The position numbers and the translations under genes were made by a program. From JAADEM01 sp965371855 (GTDB lineage: Bacteria > Bacteroidota > Bacteroidia > Bacteroidales > Marinilabiliaceae), in the NCBI GenBank assembly GCA_965371855.1, contig CBDUZZ010000008.1, positions 1 through 64,000 on the forward strand: a stretch of 64,000 nt of DNA. Reading direction: 5' to 3'. A model generated the notes under the pieces. It ran no database searches. It was not told where the DNA came from and saw only the letters and a program-made list of their open reading frames with translations. Shown one piece after another: positions 27,880-36,467 of this stretch (within the stretch, counting starts at the first letter, position 1; the number at the start of each line of letters is the position of its first letter).

Positions 27880-29349
27880 ATGAATAGAATACTTAGTATA
27901 GTTTTACTCTCTTTTTTAATCATTAGTTGCTCTGTTAAAGAAGATAACTCTGATTTACCTAATATTATTTTGGTAATGGCCGATGATTTAGGCTACGGAG
28001 ATGTGGCCTGTTATGGAAACCCGACCGTTAAAACCCCAAATCTCGATGAAATGGCAAAAACCGGTATTCGTTTCGAAAGGTTTTATGCCGCTTCTCCGGT
28101 TTGTTCGCCAACTCGTGGGAGCTGCTTAACCGGACGCCATGCGTACCGTTACAATATGCCATGGGCCGGCCGATACGGTTTGCCTGATGATGAGATTACT
28201 ATTGCAGAGGCACTAAAAACAAAAGGGTATTCAACCAGCCATTTTGGCAAATGGCACGTTGGAGGATTAAGCAAAAATATTAACCAAAGCGAATTCCCTG
28301 GTGGACCGTCACCTTATTCTCCTCCCTGGGAAAACGGTTTCGACGAGTGCTTCTCAACCGAATCGATGATGCCAAATTACAATCCTTATTATCAGGTTGG
28401 TGGAGATTATGGAACGGCAGATTACAGGTATGTTCAGAATGAACCTGTTGAAAAAGGGCAAAATACCGGAGGGTTCCGATGGACAGACTATTATTGGACA
28501 GGTGTTGATGAGTATGTAAAAGATGGATTAGAAGGTGATGATGCAAAGATTATTATGGACAGGGCACTTAATTTTATTGAACGTAAATCGATTGAAAACG
28601 ACCCGTTTTTAAGTATTATTTGGTTTCATACACCTCACACACCGGTAGTTGCAGGCTACGAACAACGTGCCAAATATTCGGGATTGAGTTTGTCCGAACA
28701 ACATTGGTTCGGGGCAATATCAGCAATGGATGAGCAGGTGGGTGAATTGCGAAAGAAACTCCGCGAACTACAAATAGAAGAAAACACGATCGTTTGGTTT
28801 TGCAGCGACAATGGTCCGTCGTATGTCCATAATCTCAACTCGTCGGAAGGACTTCGTGGAAAAAAAGCCGAGTTATACGAAGGCGGTGTTCGGGTGCCGG
28901 CAATACTTGAATGGCCGGAAAAAATCCACAACGGTTTTGTGACAAAATTACCTGTTTATACCAGCGATTTTTATCCCTCGTTACTTGCTGTTTGTGGCAT
29001 TAATTTGGAGAATCAATTGCCGTTGGATGGAGTAAATATTATGGAGCCACTTCTATCAAAAATAGAAAAAAGAGATTCTCCAATTATGTTTCAATCACCA
29101 GTCCCAAACCGATTGGTAAAGCAGGAAACAGATAACATCGAGCAGTTTTCTATCATCGATAATAACTTAAAGTTAATAAGTATCGATAGCGGAAAATCCT
29201 ATCAATTGTATGATTTGGATGTTGACAAAACAGAAAGCGAAGATATCTCTAACGAAAACACAGAGATTGTAAAAATAATGAAAGAAAAATTGAAAGTGTG
29301 GCAAAACTCATGCAAAAAGAGTGCTGCCGGATTTGATTATAAAGAATAA
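27880..29349 (+). CDS. Sulfatase of family S1 (third of three)
   Basis: This 489-residue protein has a lipoprotein signal (lipobox IISC, Cys17), metal ligands in VMADDLGYGDVACYG, and the modification motif PVCSPTRGSCLTGRHA with formylglycine Cys75. It continues with FGKWHVGG, WFHTPHTPVVAG and CSDNGPSYVHN, as in arylsulfatase A-like enzymes. ATG 27880 comes right after the stop of the UroD-family gene; the long upstream open frame to 27751 overlaps that gene and is not used. It would remove sulfate from sugar in the periplasm or at the surface. A leader and active site distinct from the other two sulfatases suggest different regiospecificity. Confidence 0.88.
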   Translation: MNRILSIVLLSFLIISCSVKEDNSDLPNIILVMADDLGYGDVACYGNPTVKTPNLDEMAKTGIRFERFYAASPVCSPTRGSCLTGRHAYRYNMPWAGRYGLPDDEITIAEALKTKGYSTSHFGKWHVGGLSKNINQSEFPGGPSPYSPPWENGFDECFSTESMMPNYNPYYQVGGDYGTADYRYVQNEPVEKGQNTGGFRWTDYYWTGVDEYVKDGLEGDDAKIIMDRALNFIERKSIENDPFLSIIWFHTPHTPVVAGYEQRAKYSGLSLSEQHWFGAISAMDEQVGELRKKLRELQIEENTIVWFCSDNGPSYVHNLNSSEGLRGKKAELYEGGVRVPAILEWPEKIHNGFVTKLPVYTSDFYPSLLAVCGINLENQLPLDGVNIMEPLLSKIEKRDSPIMFQSPVPNRLVKQETDNIEQFSIIDNNLKLISIDSGKSYQLYDLDVDKTESEDISNENTEIVKIMKEKLKVWQNSCKKSAAGFDYKE

Positions 29350-29363
29350 TATTATTGTGTTAT

Positions 29364-30386
29364 ATGCGAGAGCCAAACAAACAGCGAATATTTGATGCTA
29401 TTAACCATCTGGAATCCTATGAGGTTCCTATTCTGGAGATAGACCCCGATATGGCATTAGTGAATCAGGTTTTAGGGAAGAATCTGCCGATGCATCTTCA
29501 CCCATTCGAGATGGAAGCAGATGACAATGTTGAACTTAATATTCGTATGGGTAACGACCTTGCCTTTTTTGGTCATGTTTGGCGGGTTGGCCGTAAAGAA
29601 TTTACAGATAATGATGGTCGGATTCATTATGCCGATGGTGAGATCAAAACCAGAGAACAATTAAATGAGATATGGTTTCCGGATATAGATAAGTTGGAAA
29701 AACTATTGGAAGATCATTGCAAAAAAGTTCAGGGCACCGGTATGGGAATTATGTGTAAAGGGCAAACGGCAGCATTTACAACTATGAGTGCCATGGGGTA
29801 CAGCGACTTTTTATTGAATACGTTAATGGATTCTGATTTTGTTTTGGATTTTATAAAAGTGATTCATGATTATTGTATGAAAGAGCTGGAAGTGTTTTTG
29901 AATTATCCGGTTGATATGGTGCAGTTTTCAAGTGGGTTGGTTACAAACTCTGCGCCAATGGTGAGTTATGAAGAGTTAGAAAAGTTAGAGCTTAGGTTTA
30001 TTGAAGAGAGTATGCAGTTGGCAAAGTCAAAAGGAAAGAAGGTTAATTTTCATATAGATGGGAAGATAGATAATATGATTCCTCGCTTTTTAGAGATGGG
30101 AGTTGATGTGTTAAATCCCATTGATTTGTGTGCAGGAAATCAGGATATATTTGAAATAAAGGAAAAGTTTGGACACAAAATTACTATATCGGGCAATATT
30201 GATATTGAGGGAGTTTTGAGAACCGGCACTCCTGATGAGGTTTATGAAAATGTAAAAATGCATATCGATAAATTGTCAAAAGGTGGTGGTTACATTGTTT
30301 CATCCAGCCATAATTTGCATGAATTTGTGCCTCTTGAAAACTTTCTTGCAATGAGGGATGCCGTGTTGAAATATGCTAATTTATAA
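29364..30386 (+). CDS. UroD-family protein with HxDG motif
   Basis: This 340-residue protein is the second UroD-superfamily protein of the locus and only distantly related to the first. The zinc-type motif is altered: VNFHIDGKIDNMIPRFLEMG has HIDG where the first has HSCG, so the thiolate ligand is lost. The C-terminal ISGNIDIEGVLRTGTPDEV matches the same superfamily segment. The pair may work as two different steps or as a heterocomplex. The N-terminus (NKQRIFDAINHLESYEVP) is the usual opening of these proteins. ATG 29364 is preferred over TTG 29355. It lies between the third sulfatase and the esterase gene, all on one strand with short gaps. Confidence 0.72.
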   Translation: MREPNKQRIFDAINHLESYEVPILEIDPDMALVNQVLGKNLPMHLHPFEMEADDNVELNIRMGNDLAFFGHVWRVGRKEFTDNDGRIHYADGEIKTREQLNEIWFPDIDKLEKLLEDHCKKVQGTGMGIMCKGQTAAFTTMSAMGYSDFLLNTLMDSDFVLDFIKVIHDYCMKELEVFLNYPVDMVQFSSGLVTNSAPMVSYEELEKLELRFIEESMQLAKSKGKKVNFHIDGKIDNMIPRFLEMGVDVLNPIDLCAGNQDIFEIKEKFGHKITISGNIDIEGVLRTGTPDEVYENVKMHIDKLSKGGGYIVSSSHNLHEFVPLENFLAMRDAVLKYANL

Positions 30387-30411
30387 TTGATTATTGATTA
30401 ATTATTATTGA

Positions 30412-32517
30412 ATGAAAAACTTACTTAAATTATATATGTCATTTCTATTTTTTCTATTTGTCATAATTAGTATTGCGCAAAATTCAGAAAAAATCAAAGT
30501 CGCATGTGTGGGTAATTCGGTAACTTTTGGGTATGGAATTGAAAACAGGGATGTGAATAGCTATCCTGCTGAATTGCAAAAGATGCTTGGCAATAAATAC
30601 GAAGTTGAAAATTTTGGGAAAAGTGGTGCTACGCTTTTAGTTAAAGGACATCGACCTTACATTCAAGAAAAAGAGTTCAGGGAGGCATTAAGATTTAGCC
30701 CGCAAATAGTTATTATTCATTTGGGCTTGAATGATACAGATCCTCGGGACTGGCCAAACTATAGGGATGATTTTGTGAAAGATTATTCGGCGCTGATTGA
30801 TTCATTCAGACATTTGCCTTCAGAACCAACAGTTTGGATTTGTAAAATGACACCTATTTTTAGTGATCATCCACGATTTAAATCCGGTACACGCGATTGG
30901 TTTTGGCAGATTCAGCAGAAAATTGAGGTGGTTGCAAACGGAAGTAATACAGAGTTAATAGATTTGCATACATCGCTCTATTCGCGTCCTGATCTGTTTG
31001 CCGATAACCTTCATCCCAATGCTGAGGGGGCCAAAATAATTGCGAAAACCGTTTATGCAAGACTTACTGGCGATTTTGGCGGATTACAAATTCAAAAGGT
31101 ATTCAACACCCACATGGTTCTGCAGAGAGGAATTCCAATTCCGGTATTTGGAAAAGCCAACAGGGGTGATAAAATCTCGGTTATTTTTGATCGTAAAATA
31201 AAAACAGTTGAAACTGATAAATACGGAAATTGGAAAGTTGAATTTCCCCCAAAAAAGGCAGGGGGGCCATATACATTGACAATTCGAAATAGCAATTTAA
31301 AAATTGTTGTCGATGATGTTCTGATTGGCGATGTCTGGCTTTGTTCAGGGCAATCAAACATGGCATTTCAGTTAAAACAGACGGCTCGCGCCGATAAAGA
31401 AATACAAAAAGCCAATTATCCCAAAATCCGTTTGTTGAATATGAATGCTGTGGTTTGGCCGGGTAACGAAAATTGGTCGAAAGAGGATATGCAAAAAATA
31501 AACAGTCTAAATTATTTCAAAGGAAGTTGGGAAGTTTGTATGCCCGAAACGGCAGCAGGATTCTCAGGCGTGGCTTATTCTTTTGGCAGAAAACTAAAGC
31601 AAGTATTAAACGTACCGATAGGATTGGTTTTAAATGCAGTGGGAGGCTCACCTGCCGAGGCGTGGATAGACAGAGGGACATTGGAATTCGACCCACAGTT
31701 GGTTAATGTGTTGAATGACTGGCAGAATAATGATTTTGTGCAACCTTGGTGTCGTGTACGCGCAGCTGTAAATGTAAAGAATGCAACCAATCCGTTGCAG
31801 CGTCATCCTTTTCAACCTGCTTATTTGTTTGAAACAGGTATTTTGCCGTTGAGCGGTTTTCCGATAAAAGGAGTAATCTGGTACCAGGGCGAATCAAATG
31901 CGCATAATGTTGAATTTTATGAAGTGCTTTTTCCTGGGTTGGTCAATAGTTGGCGGAATGTTTGGGGTGATGATTTGCCTTTCTATTTTGTGCAATTATC
32001 GAGTTTAAATCGCCCAAGTTGGGGGTATTTCCGCAATTCTCAACGTAGGTTGGCAAAGCAAATGCCAAATTGTGAAATGGTTGTTTCGAGCGATTTGGGT
32101 AATCCAACCAATGTTCATCCAAAACATAAAAAAGAGGTAGGAGAGAGGTTAGCACTTGTAGCATTGAAAAATTTGTATAGTAAAGATCTTGTATGGCAGG
32201 GGCCTGAAGTGGAAAATATAGAATTCATTAAAAATGAGGTTAAAGTCAAATACAACTTTGCAAAAACTTTGAGGACTAATGATGGAAAACCATTACGTGG
32301 ATTTGAAGTGGCTGGAGTGAATCAAATATTCAAACCTGCAAATACAAAAATTATAGGAAATACTATGAAACTTTGGTCTGTTGAAGTTTCTAATCCGAAA
32401 TATGTCCGATACGGATGGAGTGCTTTTACCGATGCAAATCTTATAAATGAAGCTGGTCTTCCGGCTTCAACATTTTCATCTGAATTTGAAATAAATAAAG
32501 TATATGAAAAAAATTAA
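30412..32517 (+). CDS. Two-domain esterase: SGNH hydrolase plus sialate O-acetylesterase
   Basis: This 701-residue secreted protein joins two esterase domains. After a signal peptide (about 1-22) comes a GDSL/SGNH domain (about 25-215) with block I CVGNSVTFGYG, block III HLGLNDTD and block V DNLHPNAEG. The second part (about 220-700) is the sialate O-acetylesterase (SASA) family: TSHM-like NTHMVLQRGIPIPVFG, then WLCSGQSNMAFQL with the nucleophile Ser, GVIWYQGESNAH, and HPKHKKEVGERLALVAL. Such enzymes remove O-acetyl groups that block sialidases and lyases. The double layout suggests two positions or two acyl groups are handled. The lyase gene starts 14 bases before its end. Confidence 0.88.
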   Translation: MKNLLKLYMSFLFFLFVIISIAQNSEKIKVACVGNSVTFGYGIENRDVNSYPAELQKMLGNKYEVENFGKSGATLLVKGHRPYIQEKEFREALRFSPQIVIIHLGLNDTDPRDWPNYRDDFVKDYSALIDSFRHLPSEPTVWICKMTPIFSDHPRFKSGTRDWFWQIQQKIEVVANGSNTELIDLHTSLYSRPDLFADNLHPNAEGAKIIAKTVYARLTGDFGGLQIQKVFNTHMVLQRGIPIPVFGKANRGDKISVIFDRKIKTVETDKYGNWKVEFPPKKAGGPYTLTIRNSNLKIVVDDVLIGDVWLCSGQSNMAFQLKQTARADKEIQKANYPKIRLLNMNAVVWPGNENWSKEDMQKINSLNYFKGSWEVCMPETAAGFSGVAYSFGRKLKQVLNVPIGLVLNAVGGSPAEAWIDRGTLEFDPQLVNVLNDWQNNDFVQPWCRVRAAVNVKNATNPLQRHPFQPAYLFETGILPLSGFPIKGVIWYQGESNAHNVEFYEVLFPGLVNSWRNVWGDDLPFYFVQLSSLNRPSWGYFRNSQRRLAKQMPNCEMVVSSDLGNPTNVHPKHKKEVGERLALVALKNLYSKDLVWQGPEVENIEFIKNEVKVKYNFAKTLRTNDGKPLRGFEVAGVNQIFKPANTKIIGNTMKLWSVEVSNPKYVRYGWSAFTDANLINEAGLPASTFSSEFEINKVYEKN

Positions 32518-33415
32518 CGGGTATATTGCTGCACCTTTTACTCCAATGTTTGAGAATGGGGATTTGAATCTTGAGTTAATTTCTGATTACGCAGATTTGC
32601 TAATCCGAGCCGGATTAGATGGTGTTTTTGTAAATGGAAGCACAGGCGAAGGTGCTTTGCTAACCAAGGAAGAACGAATGGCTGTAGCTGAAAAATGGAA
32701 TGAGGTGGGTGCCGGCAGATTAAAGGTAATTGTTCATACCGGAGGAACAAATGTGCGTGATCAACAGGACTTGGCATCTCATGCCGAAAGAAGCGGAGCA
32801 TGGGCAGTGGCTGCCATGGCTCCCGCATTTCTTGCACCTAAAAGAACCGAAGAATTTGTGGAATATTGCAAAGCGATTGCTTCGGCAGCACCATCCTTGC
32901 CGTTTTACTTTTATCACATTCCACCATTAAACGGTTTCAGACTGTCGTTGATCAATTTTCTGAAAGCTGCCGATGGTGTGATACCTAATCTTGCAGGGAT
33001 AAAATTCACTGATAACGATATCTTTGAATTTGAACGTTGCAGATATGTTGCAGGAGGAAAATATGAAATGTTGTGGGGTTACGACGAGATGTTTCTTGAC
33101 GCATTGAGTTATGGTAACTCAGCCGGAATAGGCGGAACATACAATCACTGTTTCAGTTTGTACAAAGACATGAAAGCAGCATACAAAATTAAGGATATGG
33201 ACAGATGTCGTGAACTTCAGCATCAGTCACATCAGTTTTGCGAAATTTTGGGAAGGTATCGCGGCAATATTATGGGTGGAAAACGAATGATGAAGTTTAT
33301 CGGCCTTGATATGGGGCCAAACAGAACTCCTTTACAAACTATTAGTGAAGAGGAAGAAAAACAGATAAAAAAAGAGCTTGATGAGATTGGGTTCTTTGAG
33401 TATTGTAACAGATAA
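32504..33415 (+). CDS. nanA: N-acetylneuraminate lyase
   Basis: This 303-residue aldolase of the DHDPS/NAL family cleaves N-acetylneuraminate to ManNAc and pyruvate in the cytoplasm. It has VNGSTGEGALLT (pyruvate binding), Tyr137 in FYFYHIPP, and the Schiff-base Lys167 in NLAGIKFTDND. The FYFYHIP and LAGIKFTD sequences fit the lyase rather than dihydrodipicolinate synthase. The length is that of the family. Its start overlaps the end of the esterase gene, so the two are co-translated. In Bacteroides the NanL-NanE pathway works in this way, with an epimerase in place of the ManNAc kinase route; the same set is present here. Confidence 0.92.
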   Translation: MKKINGYIAAPFTPMFENGDLNLELISDYADLLIRAGLDGVFVNGSTGEGALLTKEERMAVAEKWNEVGAGRLKVIVHTGGTNVRDQQDLASHAERSGAWAVAAMAPAFLAPKRTEEFVEYCKAIASAAPSLPFYFYHIPPLNGFRLSLINFLKAADGVIPNLAGIKFTDNDIFEFERCRYVAGGKYEMLWGYDEMFLDALSYGNSAGIGGTYNHCFSLYKDMKAAYKIKDMDRCRELQHQSHQFCEILGRYRGNIMGGKRMMKFIGLDMGPNRTPLQTISEEEEKQIKKELDEIGFFEYCNR

Positions 33416-33494
33416 TTAGTAAACAATGGTGATGCTTCAAGTGACATCGCGGGTAACTAAAATAGAAAAAATAAATTGAGGCGATTTAATAAGT

Positions 33495-33624
33495 CGTCAT
33501 TCCGAGCGATAGCGAAGGAATCTCATCTTGCTTATAACTGTATTGCAAGAGATTGCCTGCCTGCAGCAGGCAGGCTTCTTCTCCGAAATAAATTCGGAGC
33601 AAGCCGTTCCTCATCGCAATGACG
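33495..33624. repeat. MITE-like palindromic repeat
   Basis: The 130-bp element is bounded by imperfect inverted ends: CGTCATTCCGAGCGA on the left and TCATCGCAATGACG on the right (reverse complement CGTCATTGCGATGA). Inside are a perfect palindrome at 33555-33575 (arms GCCTGCCTGC and GCAGGCAGGC around one A) and a hairpin at 33581-33599 (CTCCGAA-ATAAA-TTCGGAG). GTCATTSCGA ends are typical of small non-coding repeats in Bacteroidota genomes. It sits between the lyase and the NanM-symporter gene and breaks what is otherwise a tight operon. Confidence 0.75.
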
Positions 33625-33668
33625 TTTAATTTGACTTTTTAAACAGCTTCTTAAAGGGGATATTAATT

Positions 33669-36365
33669 ATGATTAAAAGATTGACATTTCTGTTTTTGAT
33701 GATTGTCCTGATAACAATTCAGGGTTTTGCACAATCACAATATAAAAACCACTTTACCTGGTCGGAGTTTGTTGAACTGCCACCTCCCCAGGGTATTGAA
33801 AAACAGCACGGGCTGGCATCTCCATTTGCCGGGATTTCCGGGGATGCAGTTATTGTTGCAGGAGGCTGTAACTTTCCTGATATTCCTGTTAGAGATGGAG
33901 GAGGGAAAAAGTATTACAATGATGCTTTTGTGCTGATTGAAAAAAACGGTAAACAGGAGTGGCTAAACGGTTTCAAAATTCCGAATGAAACAGCTTATGG
34001 TGCTTCGGTGAATTTACCCACTGGTTTATTGTGTATTGGTGGGCAAAACAATGCTGAGGTTTTTAACACTGTTTTTCTGTTAAAGTGGAATGATAAGTCG
34101 TTAAATCTTGAAATTGAAAACTGGCCACAGTTACCGTTTCCTGTTTCACAAATGGATGCAGCGTTGGTTGATGAAACTATCTATGTTGTTGGTGGGATAG
34201 CTAATGGAAAATTAGCCAATACATTTTTATCGCTTGATATTTCTGAAAAAGGAACTGATAACTTTGAGTGGAAAATGTTATCTGATTTTCCCGGACCAGC
34301 ACGATTACAACCTGTTGTAGTTGCTCAAAATGCTGCCGAAGAGAAGCATCTTTATGTTTTAAGTGGTTCCAGTTATCCTGATAATCAAGATAAACCCAGT
34401 GTTACAACCGATGGTATAGAGTATAATCCTAAAACAGGAGAATGGACTGAGATTTCAGAAATTGCACCCAAAGGTTATACTCCATTTTCACTACATGGAG
34501 CAAGTGGATTTCCTTTGGGTATGAACCACATTCTGTTTGTAGGCGGTGTTAATCGTGATGTTTTTTATGATGCATGGAAAAAAGAACGAAAAGGAAAACT
34601 GGTAAAAGAAAGAGGCGACACTGAATCAATAGATTCTTTTAATAAATGGAAGAAAGAGTATTTGTCTCATGAGCCTGACTGGTACAATTTTAACCGGCAG
34701 GTTTTGATCTACCATACGCTTACTAAGAGTTGGACAGTGGGAGATGAGTATCCGTTTCCTGCACCTGCCGGAGCAAAAATAGTTTCATGGAAAGATGGGT
34801 GGTTGGTGATTAATGGCGAGGTCATGCCTGGAGTTCGTTCAGCAAAAGTATATTACGGTGAATTGAAACCTGATCCGAAATTTGGTTGGGTAAACTGGTT
34901 GTTGTTAATCTTATATCTGGGGGGAATGCTATACCTGGGATATTTCTTTATGCAACGTGAAAACGGTACTGAAGATTTCTTTAAAGGAGGTGGACGTATT
35001 CCATGGTGGGCAGCAGGGATGTCAATTTTTGCTACTATGCTTAGTGCAATCACTTTTATGGCTATTCCGGCAAAAGCATTTGCTACCGATTGGAAATATT
35101 TTCCGACAGCAATTACCATTTTGATTATGGCTTTTCCGGTGGTAAAATACTACCTGCCGTTTTTCCGGCGTCTGAATGTTACTACAGCTTACGAGTATCT
35201 TGAAATGCGATTTAATTACTCTACACGCCTTTTGGCAAGTTCACTGTTCATGATTTTTATGATTGCAAGAATGGCTTTAGTTCTTTTCCTGCCCTCGCTT
35301 GCTTTAACTGTTGTAACCGGAATTGATATCTATATCTGCATTGTATTAATGGGTGTGATTACAATAATTTACTGTACTATGGGAGGTGTTGAAGCAGTTG
35401 TATGGGGTGATGTTATTCAAGGATTTGTTCTGCTTGGCGGTGCAGTGTTGGCTGTTGTTTTTCTTGTTTCAGGAACAGATGGAGGTTTAGGAAAAGTGAT
35501 AGAGATATCGATGGATAACGAAAAATTTAAAATGTTTGATTTTACTCTGAGTCTGAAAAGTGCAACATTCTGGGTTATTATACTTGGTGGGTTAGCCAAC
35601 AACCTTATCTCCTACAGTGCCGACCAAACTGTTATCCAAAGGTATCTTACTACAAAAGATGAGAAATCAGCTGCTAAAGGAATTATCCTGAATGGTGTTT
35701 TAAGTGTTGTGGTTTTAGTGGTTTTCTATTTTATTGGTACTGCACTATATGTATATTACAAAACTCAACCTGAAGAGTTGAATTTTGTAATGCAGAATAC
35801 CGATTCTATCTTCCCACATTTTATTATGTCTAAAATGCCGGTTGGAGTTGCCGGACTATTAATTGCAGCCATCTTTTCTGCTACAATGTCAACAGTATCA
35901 TCAAATGTAAATTCATTATCAACAGCATTTACTTCTGATTTTTATCGACATTTCTTCCCTCACTCATCCGATAGAATACAACTGAGGGTTGCTCGCTGGT
36001 CAGGAATTATTTTTGGAGGAATAGGGATTGCATTTGCTCTGTTGATGGCAACACTAAACATATTGTCACTTTTCGATTACTTTAATTATATACTTGGTCT
36101 GCTTGCCAGTGGTCTGGGTGCTCTGTTTTTGATGGGGATTTTCTTTCCGCGGATTGACGGACGAAGTGCTTTGGCAGGGTTTGTTCTTGGAACAGGGTTT
36201 CTGTTTATGGTGAAAGCACAAACAGATATCTCATTCTGGCTTTTTGGTTTCACAGGAATGGCCGCAACTCTGGTTTTTTCCCTTATCTTTAGTATGGTTT
36301 TCAACAATAAAAAAGATATGAAAGGATTAACATGGAAAACACTGGAGAATAAAGGGAGAAGGTAA
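33669..36365 (+). CDS. Fusion of sialic acid mutarotase (NanM-type Kelch) and sodium:solute symporter
   Basis: This 898-residue protein has a signal sequence (about 1-21), a Kelch propeller like N-acetylneuraminate epimerase (about 25-395: GDAVIVAGGCNFPD, YGASVNLPTGLLCIGGQN, FPVSQMDAALVDETIYVVGG, LHGASGFPLGMNHILFVGGV), and a sodium symporter of the SSS family (about 400-898) starting with FGWVNWLLLILYLGGMLYLG. Symporter marks are GRIPWWAAGMSIFATMLSAI and SADQTVIQRYLTTKD, the usual SSS signature region. NanM converts alpha- to beta-N-acetylneuraminate in the periplasm. Joined to a transporter with an outward N-terminus, the Kelch domain would stand at its entrance. The Arg and Glu of NanM lie in the propeller, but I did not verify each. 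It follows the MITE and precedes the epimerase gene. Confidence 0.88.
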   Translation: MIKRLTFLFLMIVLITIQGFAQSQYKNHFTWSEFVELPPPQGIEKQHGLASPFAGISGDAVIVAGGCNFPDIPVRDGGGKKYYNDAFVLIEKNGKQEWLNGFKIPNETAYGASVNLPTGLLCIGGQNNAEVFNTVFLLKWNDKSLNLEIENWPQLPFPVSQMDAALVDETIYVVGGIANGKLANTFLSLDISEKGTDNFEWKMLSDFPGPARLQPVVVAQNAAEEKHLYVLSGSSYPDNQDKPSVTTDGIEYNPKTGEWTEISEIAPKGYTPFSLHGASGFPLGMNHILFVGGVNRDVFYDAWKKERKGKLVKERGDTESIDSFNKWKKEYLSHEPDWYNFNRQVLIYHTLTKSWTVGDEYPFPAPAGAKIVSWKDGWLVINGEVMPGVRSAKVYYGELKPDPKFGWVNWLLLILYLGGMLYLGYFFMQRENGTEDFFKGGGRIPWWAAGMSIFATMLSAITFMAIPAKAFATDWKYFPTAITILIMAFPVVKYYLPFFRRLNVTTAYEYLEMRFNYSTRLLASSLFMIFMIARMALVLFLPSLALTVVTGIDIYICIVLMGVITIIYCTMGGVEAVVWGDVIQGFVLLGGAVLAVVFLVSGTDGGLGKVIEISMDNEKFKMFDFTLSLKSATFWVIILGGLANNLISYSADQTVIQRYLTTKDEKSAAKGIILNGVLSVVVLVVFYFIGTALYVYYKTQPEELNFVMQNTDSIFPHFIMSKMPVGVAGLLIAAIFSATMSTVSSNVNSLSTAFTSDFYRHFFPHSSDRIQLRVARWSGIIFGGIGIAFALLMATLNILSLFDYFNYILGLLASGLGALFLMGIFFPRIDGRSALAGFVLGTGFLFMVKAQTDISFWLFGFTGMAATLVFSLIFSMVFNNKKDMKGLTWKTLENKGRR

Positions 36366-36467
36366 AAGTTGAAAGTATAAAGTGGTTATTACCCCCCATT
36401 GTAGGGGTAGGACCTGGGTTAAATGGTTGAATGTCGAAAAACGATTAATGGGGTAAATTTTATTATC

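Noticed and set aside
26802..30386. Two HemE (uroporphyrinogen decarboxylase) genes for heme synthesis
   Set aside because: HemE N-terminal signatures are missing, the two are very different from each other, and the context is glycan degradation.
32504..33415. Dihydrodipicolinate synthase
   Set aside because: The FYFYHIP and LAGIKFTDND sites fit N-acetylneuraminate lyase, and the esterase, mutarotase-symporter and epimerase neighbours support it.
36396..36422. G/C-rich segment resembling the sequence near 55-75 (AGGGGTAGG...TGGGTT), possible element ends flanking the sialidase region
   Set aside because: The similarity is short and no longer repeat, transposase or target duplication accompanies it.
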